Origin: Torreya grandis
Taxonomy: Eukaryota; Streptophyta; Pinopsida; Cupressales; Taxaceae
Assembly: GCA_037957365.1 (NCBI GenBank)
Contig: JARHVA010008421.1
Location: forward strand, 221,501 to 285,500
Length of the DNA stretch: 64,000 nucleotides
Direction: 5' to 3'
In this document: piece after piece, positions 22,801-34,189 of the stretch
How positions within the stretch are numbered: position 1 is the stretch's first letter
Layout of the letters: each line of letters begins with the position of its first letter
Notes under the pieces: generated by a model
The model's database searches: none
What the model saw: only the letters and a program-made list of their open reading frames with translations
Told to the model about the DNA's origin: nothing
Program-made: the position numbers and the translations under genes

Positions 22801-24120
22801 GCCCAAACTATGGCATGAGCTACAAGTCTCTAAATCATGGAAAATACCTTCTCACATATAAGACCATGGTTCCTCCCATTCTTTTAGACACTATAGATAA
22901 ATATATAATTAAGGTAGGCATAGGAATTTTAATCAATTCCATAATAGATGCTTCAATGTGCATTTTGGTTAAATGCATCACAAAGAGGTTTTGGAAGACA
23001 ACAAAATAGGCTAAGTAGGCAATAAAAGGGGTCATAAATATCACATATCATATGATATATTTTCATGAATATTTTAATTGGCTTGAGTTTTTGGCATCAA
23101 AGTTAACTACCAATATTAATAAGGTATTCACGAGTACTTCATAGACTTTCTAATATCATTTTTTGGTCTTGATTTTGTGGTTTACATAGTGAAAATCCCT
23201 AGAAGGACTCATTGATGTCACTACATATTTTTGTCCTACCATCACCTTCGTAAACATCATATAGACTAGAATAGGGAAATATTATGAGAAATTGGGTTTG
23301 TTTAATGCATGGTGGATTGAGTCCCTAACCTTAATCAGTTCTCACCCTTGAATCCCTCAATATGTCATGCAATATCTAAGGTAGCATGCATTGACAAAAA
23401 ATTACACAATGGGGTACAGTCAAATTCCATGAACTAGCAACTCTAACTATGACCTCAATGCCATTTTTCATCACAATACTATATGTGCAAACATAAGTGT
23501 ATAGGTATAAATATTTAGTTGTGAGGTCCATTCAATCCTTGTGATTTATTCCTTTATAAGGATAACAAATAGTTCCAAAATATGCATAAGAATAAGCATA
23601 AGCCCCACCACAAATATCAACAACCTCATCATAGCAAGATAAAGGCAAAATAAAGGCACCTATATGGTGAGCCTCACCACTACCACCAAAGAAGAGGATG
23701 CATCACACAAAGTCATGGTTTGAAAATCTAAATTTTCCAATGATAGAAGGTGAGTGTGACCTACTAGAGATAGGAGTGGATGAGTATGAAGTCTTAAAGA
23801 CCATTTTGGAAGAAATAAGTAATGATGTATATGACAAGGAAGAAAAAATAATTATTTTTTCTAGTAAGTAGTGTGCACATGCTATTTATATAATCAGGTT
23901 AGGTATGATCTCTGGTATCATATTACTCAACTACCACCTTCTATTAATATTTATATCATAGATGAAAAATTAGTCCAAGATAAGTTGGCAGAAAAAATAT
24001 TTTAAATAGACCTAATTATTGGATCATCAACTATGTAAATGGTTGATATACCATAATAGGAAATCCAAACACAATCATTGATGTACAGACCACACATACA
24101 CCCATTTCCCTACCACCTCA

Positions 24121-25115
24121 AATTTTAAGGGAAATGATGGTGTCTTTTGGGGATCCAATAGTTGTCATTTCCCTAACTCAAGCTATGAATAAGAAAAAAT
24201 ATATCCTCACAGCTCAAGCCACATCTAGGAAAAATATATTTGTGCTTAGAAGTACGATTATGGAATCAAAATCTTCTAAAGAGATTGAATCATCTATCAA
24301 ACTTGACATCCTAAGAGTTAGGAAGGAGCCTCAAGAAATAATTATGATAGATAAAACACCTAAATAAGAAACTAAAAAACAAACACAAGATCCAAAGGAA
24401 GCACAAAATAAATAAGAGAGGAAGTATAAAAAAGAAGAGGAAAAGTGCAAGAACAAATAAGATAAAGAATAAGAAGTTGCACAAGAGGTGAAATGCAAAT
24501 AATAATAATTTACACATGAAGAAAAATAAAAAAAATAAGATGTGGGAGAAAAGTGTCAGAATCAAGTTGAGGAAGTAGAGGCTATGAATAAATAGACCAA
24601 AGAATTAAAGGTTATGAAGAAGTAGGTGAAGGAAGTAGAGGCAACAAGGAAGCAGGCTGAAGAAGTGGAGTCAAAAATGAAGCATCAACGGCAAGAATAA
24701 ATAAAATAATAAGAAATTTAGGATACACAATGAAATAAATATTAATAATAGGTAAAATCTAAAGCTCAAACTAAATAAAAGGCCAAATATGAGCAAGCCA
24801 AACATGCAGTTACTAAGTAGGTAGAAATAAAGTTAAATATGAGGAGAAATAGAAGAAAGACGATCAATTCAAATGCATATTTGAATCTCAAGTAGCTAAG
24901 GATAAATTTGACACCAAATTTAAGGTGGATGCCAAATCCAAAGCTAAAGCTAAGGCCAATTCCAAGGCCAAGGTGAAAGCCAAAGCTTATGTTGAGGTAG
25001 ATGCTAAAGTTAAGGCTGAAGATGAAGCTAAAGTTATGAAATAAAAAGAAGGCCTAAGATAAGGAAGACATACAACATGCAACACAGTTAAAGTATAAAA
25101 TTCAAGAAGGTGTGT
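24121..25115 (+). pseudogene. charged coiled-coil coding relic in element E
   Basis: The open frame 24,134-24,367 continues, through many TAA/TAG stops, as a Lys/Glu/Gln-rich stretch. At 24,560-24,700 three similar 11-12-residue blocks (AMNK-TKELKV, MKK-VKEVEA, TRKQAEEVES) suggest a coiled coil; the stops lie where Gln would fit the repeat. At about 24,925-25,040 an Ala/Lys/Glu repeat (KAKVKAKAYVEVDAKVKAED) follows in another frame. The function is unknown; a structural gag extension is one possibility. Confidence 0.4.
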
Positions 25116-26465
25116 AGGAATAAGCTTCATAGCTAAAACATTTTATTCTTACCTAATGGTTATGGGATGTCCCCATAACATCCACCCAGTGCACCACTTT
25201 CTCAATGCTTTTGGCTTAATTAACACTAACTCCTACAGCACTTTCAACTACATCCATGGAATTTTCAACCACTATAATGGAAACATATTTTGATGTTACT
25301 TAGTTTCCCCTGTCTAAGCAAAATGAAGGTGTCATTGTGTTCCAAGAGTTAAATTCCATAAAAGGCCTCAAACAAAGCAAAAAGTTTTTTGACTATGCGA
25401 GGAAAAAAGTAGAATTGAGTAACTAGCTTGTAAGGCACAATAGATAATTAATAGCACTTGTCCCATACTAGTTACACAAGTTCTTGATGACCAGGTCATG
25501 TCTAAGGATAATCAACTCATGGCCTTATTGATGCAACTCACTAAAGATTGGTTAGCCATGCAATTCCTACAAACACTATGTACATAAGGATAGGTTATAA
25601 GGATAGAGATGTATGTAATCTATGAGTTTCTCAAAGAATATGAACAAGTCTTAGATACTAATGTGTAACAAGTCAAATATATATCTCAAAGAATGTTGAA
25701 TTGGAGGTAACATCTCAATAAATCATTGGTTATACAGCAACTAAAGTTTACAACAATAGATAAAGTTAAAGTTATGATGGATGATTAAATGGATAATATA
25801 GAAGTAATAGGTAGTGCACTTAAGCAAATTTTGAATTCTAGGGACACTACCATGCAAAATATTTAGGCTTGGTATAATGAGACAATGTGCAACACATTTT
25901 TGGGCATTCAAGCTCAAAGGGATATAGACTAATTGAATGAGCTAGTGTTAGATATTCAACTAAAAATTTCAAATGTAAAAGTACTAATCTCCATTACAGA
26001 AGATGACAATGTGAAAATTTTGATGTTGATCTAAATTCCACTGTGCATCTTGATTTCATTAGTGCATGACACCCTGACAAATTAGAAGATGCTAAAGCAA
26101 GATATTTCATAGATCAATGTTTTCATTGATCAACTAGTGGATGAACCTCAATTTATTCCACCATAGTAACTCTAACAAGTCTTGTAGAAAAACAAGATAG
26201 TTATGCAGACACAAATATACACTCAATAACAACAAACCCCATAATTAAACCCTACACACCAATAGATCTAGCCTCAACACAAGAAAAATAAGTAGTAGAT
26301 CAGCTTGCTATGTAACCACTTAAAATCACACCACTAACCTCTTAATAGGTACAGTGCACTATAATTTTTTAATCTTCACACGTTATTTAAAGTTTTTAGG
26401 TAGTCTTAATCATTAGGAGTGGGGTAAGGTTGGTTAAAAATAATTAATGGAAACCACCTAGTTAT

Positions 26466-26565
26466 GCTAGTCTATTTAAAACCCAAAAGGTTAGTAGGCT
26501 AGTATGCTACTTAGATAAAAACCCAAAAGGGTAGTTATGTAGTATGTAATAGGTGAAAACCAGTA
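26466..26565. repeat. short direct duplication near the 3' end of element E
   Basis: AAAACCCAAAAGG-TTAGTAGGCTAGTATG is followed about 55 bp later by AAAACCCAAAAGGGTAG-TATGTAGTATG, with a third partial copy GTGAAAACC at about 26,553. It lies 120-200 bp before the 3' LTR. Confidence 0.55.
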
Positions 26566-26682
26566 AATGGCACCTAGAGTGATAACTGTGACTAATGTTT
26601 ATGACTCATCCTCTCAGATTCAGAGAAAACTTTAGGGTGTGACTTTATCTAAGGATGAGATAATAATTTAAGTCTAGGAAAG

Positions 26683-27213
26683 TGTTGGAATAGATCAAGG
26701 TCACCAAAATTGCAAGGTATAATTTACTAGACGTGTTAAAAGTATATGCTTTTACCTTTTATATAGTCTATTAGATGTATGTGACCTTGTAAGCATAAAA
26801 AATAGAGTATAAAATATGAAGGGTCTTTCTTTATGGAATATTGAAAGATTGGAATGTAAAGAGACAACACTCTAGAATTATTTATATATAGTTCTTAGAT
26901 GTAATGAAATATGGTTCCGATGTGTGATAGACATTAATAAAATATTTATGTTATATTTTTCCTAAGAATATTTTATTTATCTTTAGTATGCAGTGAGTAT
27001 TTTGTTTGCCTTTAAATTTGTAATTCATTATAGTTATACCATCTATTTCAATGTGTTATCTTTGTGTTTTTGTGTAATAATGTTCTTCCATCTTTAATCA
27101 ATGTTATATAAGTTAAAATTATTATATTTTGTTTATATTTTCACTCTATTGTGCAAGTTATCCCTATAATTATCATGTTTTGGAGTCTATCCAAGAACCT
27201 CTGTTAAAAATTT
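26683..27213 (+). repeat. 3' LTR of element E
   Basis: Begins TGTTGGAATAGATCAAGGTC and ends near CTCTGTTAAAAATTTA. It aligns with 20,491-21,012 throughout. Shared blocks include AAAAAATAGAGTA, ATTAATAAAATA-TT and AATTATCATGTTTT. Confidence 0.75.
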
Positions 27214-28069
27214 ATAATTAAATGTCATTCTCAACTATATGGGATGTGTTTATGTACATATAATCCACCCATTTATGTTAATTTATTTTAACAACCCACT
27301 AAGGATAAAAATATTAAATGTTTTTTACATGTCAATATGCACTAAAATCATTAAATTCACATAAGTACTAATGGTAATACATCCCATATAATGCATCACA
27401 TAATTGATAGGCCACAACACATCATAGACCCATTCACCTATTCCCAATGACATCACAAGCCTCATCCCAAACATATTACCACTTATTAATGCAAGATATC
27501 AAAATGATCATCATTAAGCTCTAATAAATGTGAAATAAATATATATAGAGGCAAAGTCTATAATTAAGTTCATTAAAACTATGAAATTTAATGGCGTTAA
27601 CCACATTAAAAGATTCATCATAGATTATTGCATATCATTTATTTTAAGAAACCATATTTTACAAAGAACCCCTAAAGCATAGATAAACCAAAGAAAAAGT
27701 GGAAAGAAAATAAAATACCTAGTGATGAAGACAAAAAACCTGATGCTTGTGGCCACACCATAGACCATAAAATAGTTAAATATTTTTTTTTAGATCAATG
27801 CCAAGGAAAAAGGGTCCCAGTCCCAAAAAGACAATTTTTAAAAGAACATAACAATCCTGGCTTAATGGTCTTACCATCAAGGCATATGGCCAACTTATTA
27901 TCAAAGATACCAACATACTAAAAGTATTAAAAATACTTTAATTTTAAAACAAAACAAATCAAATGTAATACTTGAGATTACTTATCTCATCCTTCTTAGT
28001 CCTACAAAGAGAATTAACAGTCCTAAGGGGAGAGATAGGAATGAGACAGCCTTTTTTCTTACTTATTAC
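27214..28069. other. unassigned AT-rich tract
   Basis: No reading frame, repeat or RNA gene recognised. It may include the 3' part of the minus-strand LINE-like relic beginning at about 28.6 kb. Confidence 0.35.
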
Positions 28070-28620
28070 TAACTTCCATTCTTCCTTATTACCCAAATTA
28101 TCTTAATCCAAACTTAACACAACACTTCCCTCCTTGCTTTTGCCTCTAAAAACTTCACTTTTGTCTACACTGTTACCACTAAAACCAACTAAATCAACAT
28201 TCTGAGTTAGTCTTACCAACGGTCTTACAATATCCAAATTATTTTCCATTATCATCTATAAAACTACTCTTACAGACCAATCTAAATTTTTTTCAAAAAG
28301 TATAAGATGATACTCTTTAACCTCCTTTCCCCAAGAAGATTCAATTTTATGCACAGATATTTTATATAGTACCTTCTAATAGAGATTTCCAAGATTGTGA
28401 AATCCACTAGTGCAAAAAGGAAATAGATAGCTAAAACCTATCAAAATGATAGACCAGACCCCTCTCCATAAACCATTCTTTACCTTCTAAAATCTCCTCC
28501 AAAGTTTTATTTTCAAAATTGACAATAATAGAATTATTTGATGAAACCCTTGCCTAATCGAAAATGTAAATTGTAGGCTCTTCAAAAACCCTAGCTAAAT
28601 GGTTAATCATTTTTTTATAA
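28070..28620 (-). pseudogene. LINE ORF1-like (DUF4283-type) remnant
   Basis: On the minus strand a segment near 28,440-28,620 reads ARVFEEPTIYIFD, then NNSIIVNFENKTLEEILEGK and EWFMERGLVYHFDRF. This resembles the N-terminal nucleic-acid-binding domain (DUF4283) of plant LINE ORF1/zinc-knuckle proteins (F…VL..G.W.….L…W.P). After a frame change, 28,080-28,400 stays almost open for 100 codons (KISVHKIESSWGKEVKEYHL, then DIVRPLVRLTQNVDLVGFSG). No zinc knuckle or LINE RT was found. The family call is tentative; the coding character is clearer than the identity. Confidence 0.4.
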
Positions 28621-30110
28621 AAAGACTATTACACTAAGACCCTTGAGTTACCCTTCTAATCACCTAATTTTGTTGATGCTTTATTAGTCAAGTTTTATGC
28701 CCTCCAATAAACATCCTTCACCGCTACTCCACATTTTTTCCCTAGTAAACTACATCTTTGAGACTCAGCTCTTTTTCTTTAACATATTGTGCCCTTGTAT
28801 TGATCACCATCACCATTGGAGAAGGCTTAGCATTTAAAACCCTAGTCAAAACCATTAGTGCAGCTCAATGCCTCTTTGATTTTTAACAACTCAATATGTT
28901 TTACTTCACTTTATTAAATTTAATTACACATTTTTTTGGTTGATTCAATATTACACTTGTACTTGAATGCTCTTACATTAAACACATTCAAATCATAAAC
29001 AAACATTTTCCATACTTTGGATCCTTTTTTTTCACTTTCATTACAATATCAATAAACCTGGATAGTGCCATCTAGTGTAGGTGTATTTCTATGCTAGCAG
29101 CATTTAGGATCCCTCAATGACTATTTTTCAAATTGGGGGAAGTCTCCATTAGGTTAGTTTACACATGTTTCATGGATCAGTCATATCAATAAATTAACAA
29201 AGAGACACCTATATGTGTGAATCACCCCTAATATTATCTTTCACTTGTAAATATTAAAAACATTAATAAATAACCTAAAACTCTCTTGGAACATTATCAA
29301 AATTCATATACATGTCTCAAAATATTAAAGAGTAACCTTAGAGTAGGATCCAAATCTAAATACAAAAAGTCAGAGTTGCATGGTGCTAAGTATCAAAGAT
29401 CAAAAGATAGAATTACATTTTAGTTTTTTCATAATGTTGAATACATAGATAAGTGGGATAACTACATTTGATTTTATCCCTCTTAGTATTATTTTAACAT
29501 ATGCAACACTCAACCATTCAGTGAGGAGTGATTAGGACTATCTAACCCAAACCACCAACCCCTTTTATGGGCATCTTATGGCCAATTAATAAAAATTAGG
29601 TTTTGTATTAAAAAGATAATAAAAAATTATTTATCATAGGAATAAAGAAATTATGCACACACATAACTAGATTTTAGGTACAGGTATATGTATCTTAAAA
29701 ATTTAAAACCCTCACTATGAGTAGAGACACTACCAATAAACCTTGATAGTGTTGGCTATCATAGGTGTCTGACTTTTCTAGTAGTATCTAGACAAGTCTT
29801 TGACCTTTATTTCAAGTATGAGAAGTTGACGAAGTAGATATATATCATTTATAGATATTGTGACATCTTATGTGAGAAATAAATAGTCATATTTTTTGTA
29901 TAAATAGATAGTCATAATCAACTAAGTACATCATCCTTATCTTATCTTATCATTTATAAATTAATTAATTATAATATCAATCATCCCATTTCAATTAAAA
30001 TTATTGTTTTTATTTCCATAATTTTTTTAATCTGAATTAGTGTATAGCTTCCATCATTTTATATCTCTTAGGTAATCCAAATATAGGTGGAACATATTGA
30101 TGAACTTGTA
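28621..30110. other. unassigned tract
   Basis: AT-rich sequence with no convincing frame. Its first part may hold the 5' untranslated region of the LINE-like relic on the minus strand. Nothing else recognised. Confidence 0.3.
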
Positions 30111-30129
30111 TGTTTCTTGAACATTATCT

Positions 30130-30270
30130 AACCCTAGGTTTCCCTTAGGGATTCAACCTTCTTTCTAGTGTTTCAAAAATATTTCTTAGGGTTTCAAACC
30201 TAATTTATGATTTCCCCTTATCCTCTATGCAAATAAAAAGTTTTTATCTTTTTCCCTAGGGTTTCATAGT
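30130..30270. other. cluster of telobox-like CCCTA/TAGGGTTT motifs
   Basis: AACCCTAGG at about 30,130, CCCTTAGGG at about 30,142, CTTAGGGTTTC at about 30,186 and CCCTAGGGTTTC at about 30,255 lie within 140 bp, just upstream of element F. Single teloboxes are common in plant promoters; a cluster of four on both orientations is less so. It is not a telomeric array. Confidence 0.4.
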
Positions 30271-30382
30271 CCTCTTAATATCAGGGCTTCCTTTCTTAGA
30301 TTGTGGCTTGTCCTATTACATGTTCATCTCATATTTGATTTAAAATGATTTTATTTTCAAACTACTTAGATATTTTTTGCTA

Positions 30383-30850
30383 TGTACCTTAGGATATGAT
30401 ATATTAATGTATATGGATTGGTAGATATTTTGACATGTGGCACACATCCCCCTTAGTTAGCTATAGGGTTTAATATATTAGAGCAAATGGGTAACTTGTG
30501 GAATTAGTACATTGGGTAATGATTGGACTACATTGGTATTAGGAGGTTACCCATCCATTTTTAGTTATATAGAGGTATATATAAAGGAGATGAATATTAT
30601 TTTAAAGGATATTAATAAAGTGTTTAGTCTTATATTGTTAGAAGTATATTGGAGGTTGTCCCATTTAAGTGGCATTATGGAGTTATTCCTTCCTAAAGGA
30701 TTAATGTATGGTGTTGCTCTACTTAAGGGTATTCAATATTTCTACATATATTGAATATTTTGGAATGTTGGCCCACTAATATCTATTGTGTTGTGTTGAT
30801 ATACATTATATTCTATATTATTTATAATTATTATAAGTTTGGATCATAAT
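30383..30850 (+). repeat. 5' LTR of element F
   Basis: Starts TGTACCTTAGGATATGATAT. Its first 150 bp align with 32,933-33,079 (shared TATATTGATGTATATGG-like start, GGCACACATCCCCCT, ATATATTAG, GGAATTAGTA). It ends just before the primer-binding site. The open frame at 30,512-30,754 lies wholly inside this LTR and is not considered a gene. Confidence 0.75.
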
Positions 30851-30853
30851 AAG

Positions 30854-30865
30854 TGGTATCAAAGC
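30854..30865 (+). other. primer-binding site (initiator Met tRNA)
   Basis: TGGTATCAAAGC differs by one base from TGGTATCAGAGC, the complement of the plant initiator tRNA-Met 3' end used by copia and many Ty3/gypsy elements. It lies directly after the 5' LTR, which fixes the strand of the element. Confidence 0.85.
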
Positions 30866-31559
30866 ATTTCTCTGGGTAAATATTGTGGGTAAAACACTAA
30901 TTTTGGAGAATCATTTATATATTTCAACATGTTACTAATTCATGTTTTTAGTCATAAAATTAAGTTTTGATGATCAATTTTATGGGAGATATTATTATTT
31001 TAGGTTTATTAATAAATTAATTATGTGTACCTAAGTTTCAATAAATTTTATGTGAAATTTTTATCAACTAAATATTATCAAATAATTAAGCTACAAACCA
31101 AATTTTATAATTTTTTGATAAATTTTAAGTGATTTATTGTGATTTTAGGATTTTTCATATATTCACTTTGCATGAAAAAAAAAATTATAAATTTTACACA
31201 AAATTTTCATTTATGTTTCTATATCATACATGGAAGATATGATCAAAATTATGGATTATTTTGATTAGTTTCACTTGAGTTATTAAAATTTTAGGCTTTT
31301 TCGTTAACCCTAGTTTTTGTGGATCAGGGAATAGATTTATTTTTTTGTATAAGAGGATATTGATTTTATATAATTATATACCCTTTTTAAGGAGAATTAT
31401 TTTGACATAATATCATGGAAACAAGGTTTTTTACATCATATTATGGGCCATGCACAACTCTGGTGGGTTCAGTTGGGAGTCGAATTATGGACATTTTCAT
31501 GGGACGTAATGGAATAAATTTTCATATATTTATGGGGTATAAAATATAGAAGAGTAAGA

Positions 31560-31740
31560 ATATTAATAAAATGATGATGATGATTGTAATGAAGAAGATA
31601 ATTTAGATGATGAATAAGAAAAAGTAGTGAAAGAAAATAATGGAAATGAGGAAAAACATGTATGTGATGAAGAAGAAGAAACTAATCATAATGATGAGGA
31701 GGAGGAGGATAAATATGGATAAAAAGGAAAGGTATAGTAT
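31560..31740 (+). pseudogene. Asp/Glu-rich coding relic in element F
   Basis: The plus strand reads as an almost purely acidic peptide, for example DEEEETNHNDEEEEDKYG at about 31,660-31,720, with stops between blocks. The purine-rich codons GAT, GAA and GAG dominate. It could be part of a gag-like protein or simply a purine repeat; no family is recognised. Confidence 0.35.
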
Positions 31741-31949
31741 CTCAAAGATAGTTCATAAGTATTAGATGATAAAGTTTTAAATAGTTAGGATCTAAATAAA
31801 TCACAGTCAATTTTCTAGTTTCTTGGATGCATTCAATAGAATAAGTTCATTATGTCCATAAACCCTAGAAAAAAGTATAAATTCATCAATATTTATGTTT
31901 CTCAAAATATACATATTAAATAAAATAATATTAATTAATTTAATTTACA

Positions 31950-32235
31950 TGGTAATAATATCCATTTTTTTGAAGATTTGAAGCTCATTGTGGATAAATA
32001 CAATCTGCATTCATATTTTTATGTTTTGGTTATGAATGGTGTGGATATGGTTCTTGTATATCCTTAGTTAGATACATTGGGAACAATAAATATTAATGTT
32101 TGGAATCATTTCATGAAGTTTTGGTACAAGAAAAGGAAGGTTACTTTACAAGATGTCATAGTTGTCAAGGCACAAATAAAAATCAAGGTAGAGCATGAGG
32201 ATGAGATTAAAGTGGGTGAAGAAGAGGATGAGTAA
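31950..32235 (+). pseudogene. Ty3/gypsy aspartic protease relic of element F
   Basis: The frame from about 31,965 reads FEDLKLIVDKYNLHSYFYVL, then VMNGVDMVLVYP, a stop where Trp is usual, LDTLGTINI, then FWYKKRKVTLQDV. This matches the C-terminal half of chromovirus-type protease (…GVDVVLG..WL.TLG…F…GKKV.L.G). The N-terminal DTGA half was not found. The segment ends in VEHEDEIKVGEEEDE. This identifies element F as Ty3/gypsy-derived rather than copia. Confidence 0.65.
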
Positions 32236-32413
32236 GATTCAAATGACTAAATATATGAAGAGACAATAAAATTAGAGAATAACACTTCATATACTTAAGA
32301 GACAAAGGAAACACCAAATTAAAATGTAGAAGAGGTAGAATAAAATGTTGATAAGGTTAAAGTATTAGAAACTTTGAGGTACATAGAACCCACATCATCA
32401 TGAGAGGAAACAA

Positions 32414-32770
32414 TCATGGAGCTATGTCATGGAGTGTCATAGCAAAAATTACTTTTGATATATAATAAATTTGAGTACCAATAAATATGGTTACATAATT
32501 AATTATTTGATAAATCACTTTGATATGCATGGAAGCCAAAGAATAACCATTATGGTCATGTATGGAATTAGAGTAATGTAATGGAATATGGAACATGGAA
32601 TCAGTGTAAAAATTACTATGTCTATGCATGTAATAATAACTACTATGGTCATGTATGGAATAAAAGTAGAACAATATAATATGGTACATTAAACCAAAGG
32701 AATAATTATTATACATGGACACCAAGGACGTATATTTATGATCATAAATGGAATCATAATGTCATAATGG
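32414..32770 (+). pseudogene. Asn/Tyr-rich repeated coding tract in element F
   Basis: On the plus strand the motif NHYGHVWN or NNYYGHVWN appears at about 32,545 and 32,637, with variants around TWNQCKNYYVYACN (32,595) and NQRNNYYTWTP (32,695), spaced about 45-90 bp. Stops intervene. The nucleotide core TATGGTCATGTATGGAAT is shared. The open frame on the opposite strand (32,414-32,725) is its mirror. Function unknown. Confidence 0.4.
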
Positions 32771-32916
32771 AATTTGGAAACAAGTTTGGAAAGCTATCAC
32801 CTGCCAAGATCAAATATGGATGGTAAGATGATTTAGCTTAGAAAAAAGTGTGAAATTAATTTAATCAAAACCATTACTTGGTTTCTTATTATGTTTTAGG
32901 TACAAAACATGTCATG

Positions 32917-32927
32917 GAGGGAGGGAA
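32917..32927 (+). other. polypurine tract of element F
   Basis: GGAGGGAGGGA followed by ATTCTA and then the 3' LTR start TGTACC at 32,933. This is the plus-strand priming site for cDNA synthesis and confirms the LTR boundary. Confidence 0.85.
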
Positions 32928-32932
32928 TTCTA

Positions 32933-33079
32933 TGTACCTAGGGATATTATATATTGATGTATATGGGTTTATGGAGATGTAGACATTGGCACACATCCCC
33001 CTACTTAGTTATATGGTTATAATATATTAGGATAAATGAGTAAATATTGGAATTAGTATGGGTAAAGGGATTATTACAC
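32933..33079 (+). repeat. truncated 3' LTR of element F
   Basis: Aligns with the first 150 bp of the 5' LTR and then loses similarity at about 33,079, after GGGTAAAGGGATTATTACACT. The rest has been deleted or replaced by the sequence that follows. Confidence 0.7.
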
Positions 33080-34189
33080 TAAAAAAAATAACACTAGATA
33101 AACAAGGTCCACTTCATCTTCTTCTACTAATCATCCTATGAAGACTATAAAATAATCCTACTAGAGAACCATTGGTCCCTCATGATTATATGTTAGGTAA
33201 CACTAGGAGAAGATCTTTTTGTAATTTAAATTATAAAAGGATCAATGTTTCCCAAGAAGTTCCTCTCAAATAACTAATGTTTATTAGAGACCTTATTTGA
33301 GGTGAATATATAAAAGGCATTATTGTAAGTGACAATAAGAAATGAAACACATGTAAAATCAAACTTATTAAGCACTCAGGATATATTGATTGAGATTTAC
33401 AACATATATATGAACTTATGATAATGCCATGGGGCATGTTACTATACCAATTTATCTCAAGCTTAAGATAGTAGACACATTATTATATGTACAAAAGGTT
33501 ATTTCACAAGGCAATCTCACATTGAGATAATCATGGTTACAATAAATGGGAGTTAATTTTGATAATAATATTGACTATGTTCTTTACTTTCCAGGAGGTT
33601 ACACTTACGTATAATAAATATAGAGAGATCATAAAGAAGGAAATAATTACATCATTTCTAATGTAATTTAGGTACCAAAATAAAAAAATAGCTAGTAATG
33701 ATCAAGGATTAAAACAAGTACACTACATATCCAATTAAAAAAAGAAAAGTAAACATTAAAATTATTCTAAAAGAGACTCATTATTCATCTTCACATGATT
33801 ATAGTGAATTCTTATTCCTAATTTATTGGTAAAATAAATTTTGTGCACCAAAAATGATTGATTTAGATGATTTCATGAATTATTTTCATACATACATGAA
33901 TTATGCCTAACTTTAATACTACTATATAATAACAAACATAGGAATTTCCTCCTTTATGTCCACCACCATTGTAGCTGGTCATTACACATATTTAGGGTCA
34001 TTATATATATTTAGTTACTACACCTATTTATAATTATATTACAAATGCTTTTACCGCACATATCCTAACTCATTCTATTCAACTAGTTATACAACCTACT
34101 CATGTTTTATATAATTTTATTTTTGAACTATTGATTAAAACTAATATAAATAGTAACTTAAACCCAAAAGCATAATAACATCACAAGAA
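33080..34189 (+). other. unassigned tract with coding-like stretch
   Basis: Between about 33,230 and 33,660 one plus-strand reading (with few frame changes) gives KRINVSQEVPLK, GEYIKGIIVSDNKK, LIKHSGYID, DLQHIYELMIMPWGMLLYQF and, after a shift, MGVNFDNNIDYVLYFPGGYT. The composition looks like decayed coding sequence but I recognise no family. The remainder to 34,189 is AT-rich with nothing assignable. Confidence 0.3.

Larger units (their letters stand above)
20491..27213 (+). mobile_element. element E: LTR retrotransposon without recognisable pol
   Basis: Two directly repeated, diverged terminal repeats (20,491-21,012 and 26,683-27,213) flank about 5.7 kb. The internal part has a weak gag-like segment (22.3-22.7 kb) and a long charged tract (24.1-25.1 kb). 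No RT, integrase or protease motif was seen in any frame. This makes it a non-autonomous LTR element (LARD-like in size), presumably once moved by a partner's enzymes. A clear primer-binding site, polypurine tract and target duplication were not identified, so the outer limits are good to about 10 bp. Confidence 0.65.
30383..33079 (+). mobile_element. element F: compact non-autonomous Ty3/gypsy-derived LTR element
   Basis: Order is 5' LTR (30,383-about 30,850), primer-binding site (30,854), acidic gag-like tract (31,560-31,740), protease relic (31,950-32,230), Tyr/Asn-rich repeats (32,530-32,760), polypurine tract (32,917-32,927) and truncated 3' LTR (32,933-about 33,079). The internal region is only about 2.1 kb and contains no RT or integrase. 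All replication signals are visible, but the 3' LTR has lost about two thirds of its length. Confidence 0.75.

Noticed and set aside
24311..24565. 84-codon Phe/Leu-rich minus-strand frame, superficially membrane-like
   Set aside because: It is the reverse of the Lys/Glu-rich coding strand of element E; Phe/Leu richness is the expected mirror.
30512..30754. 80-codon plus-strand frame
   Set aside because: Lies entirely inside the 5' LTR of element F and has no motif.
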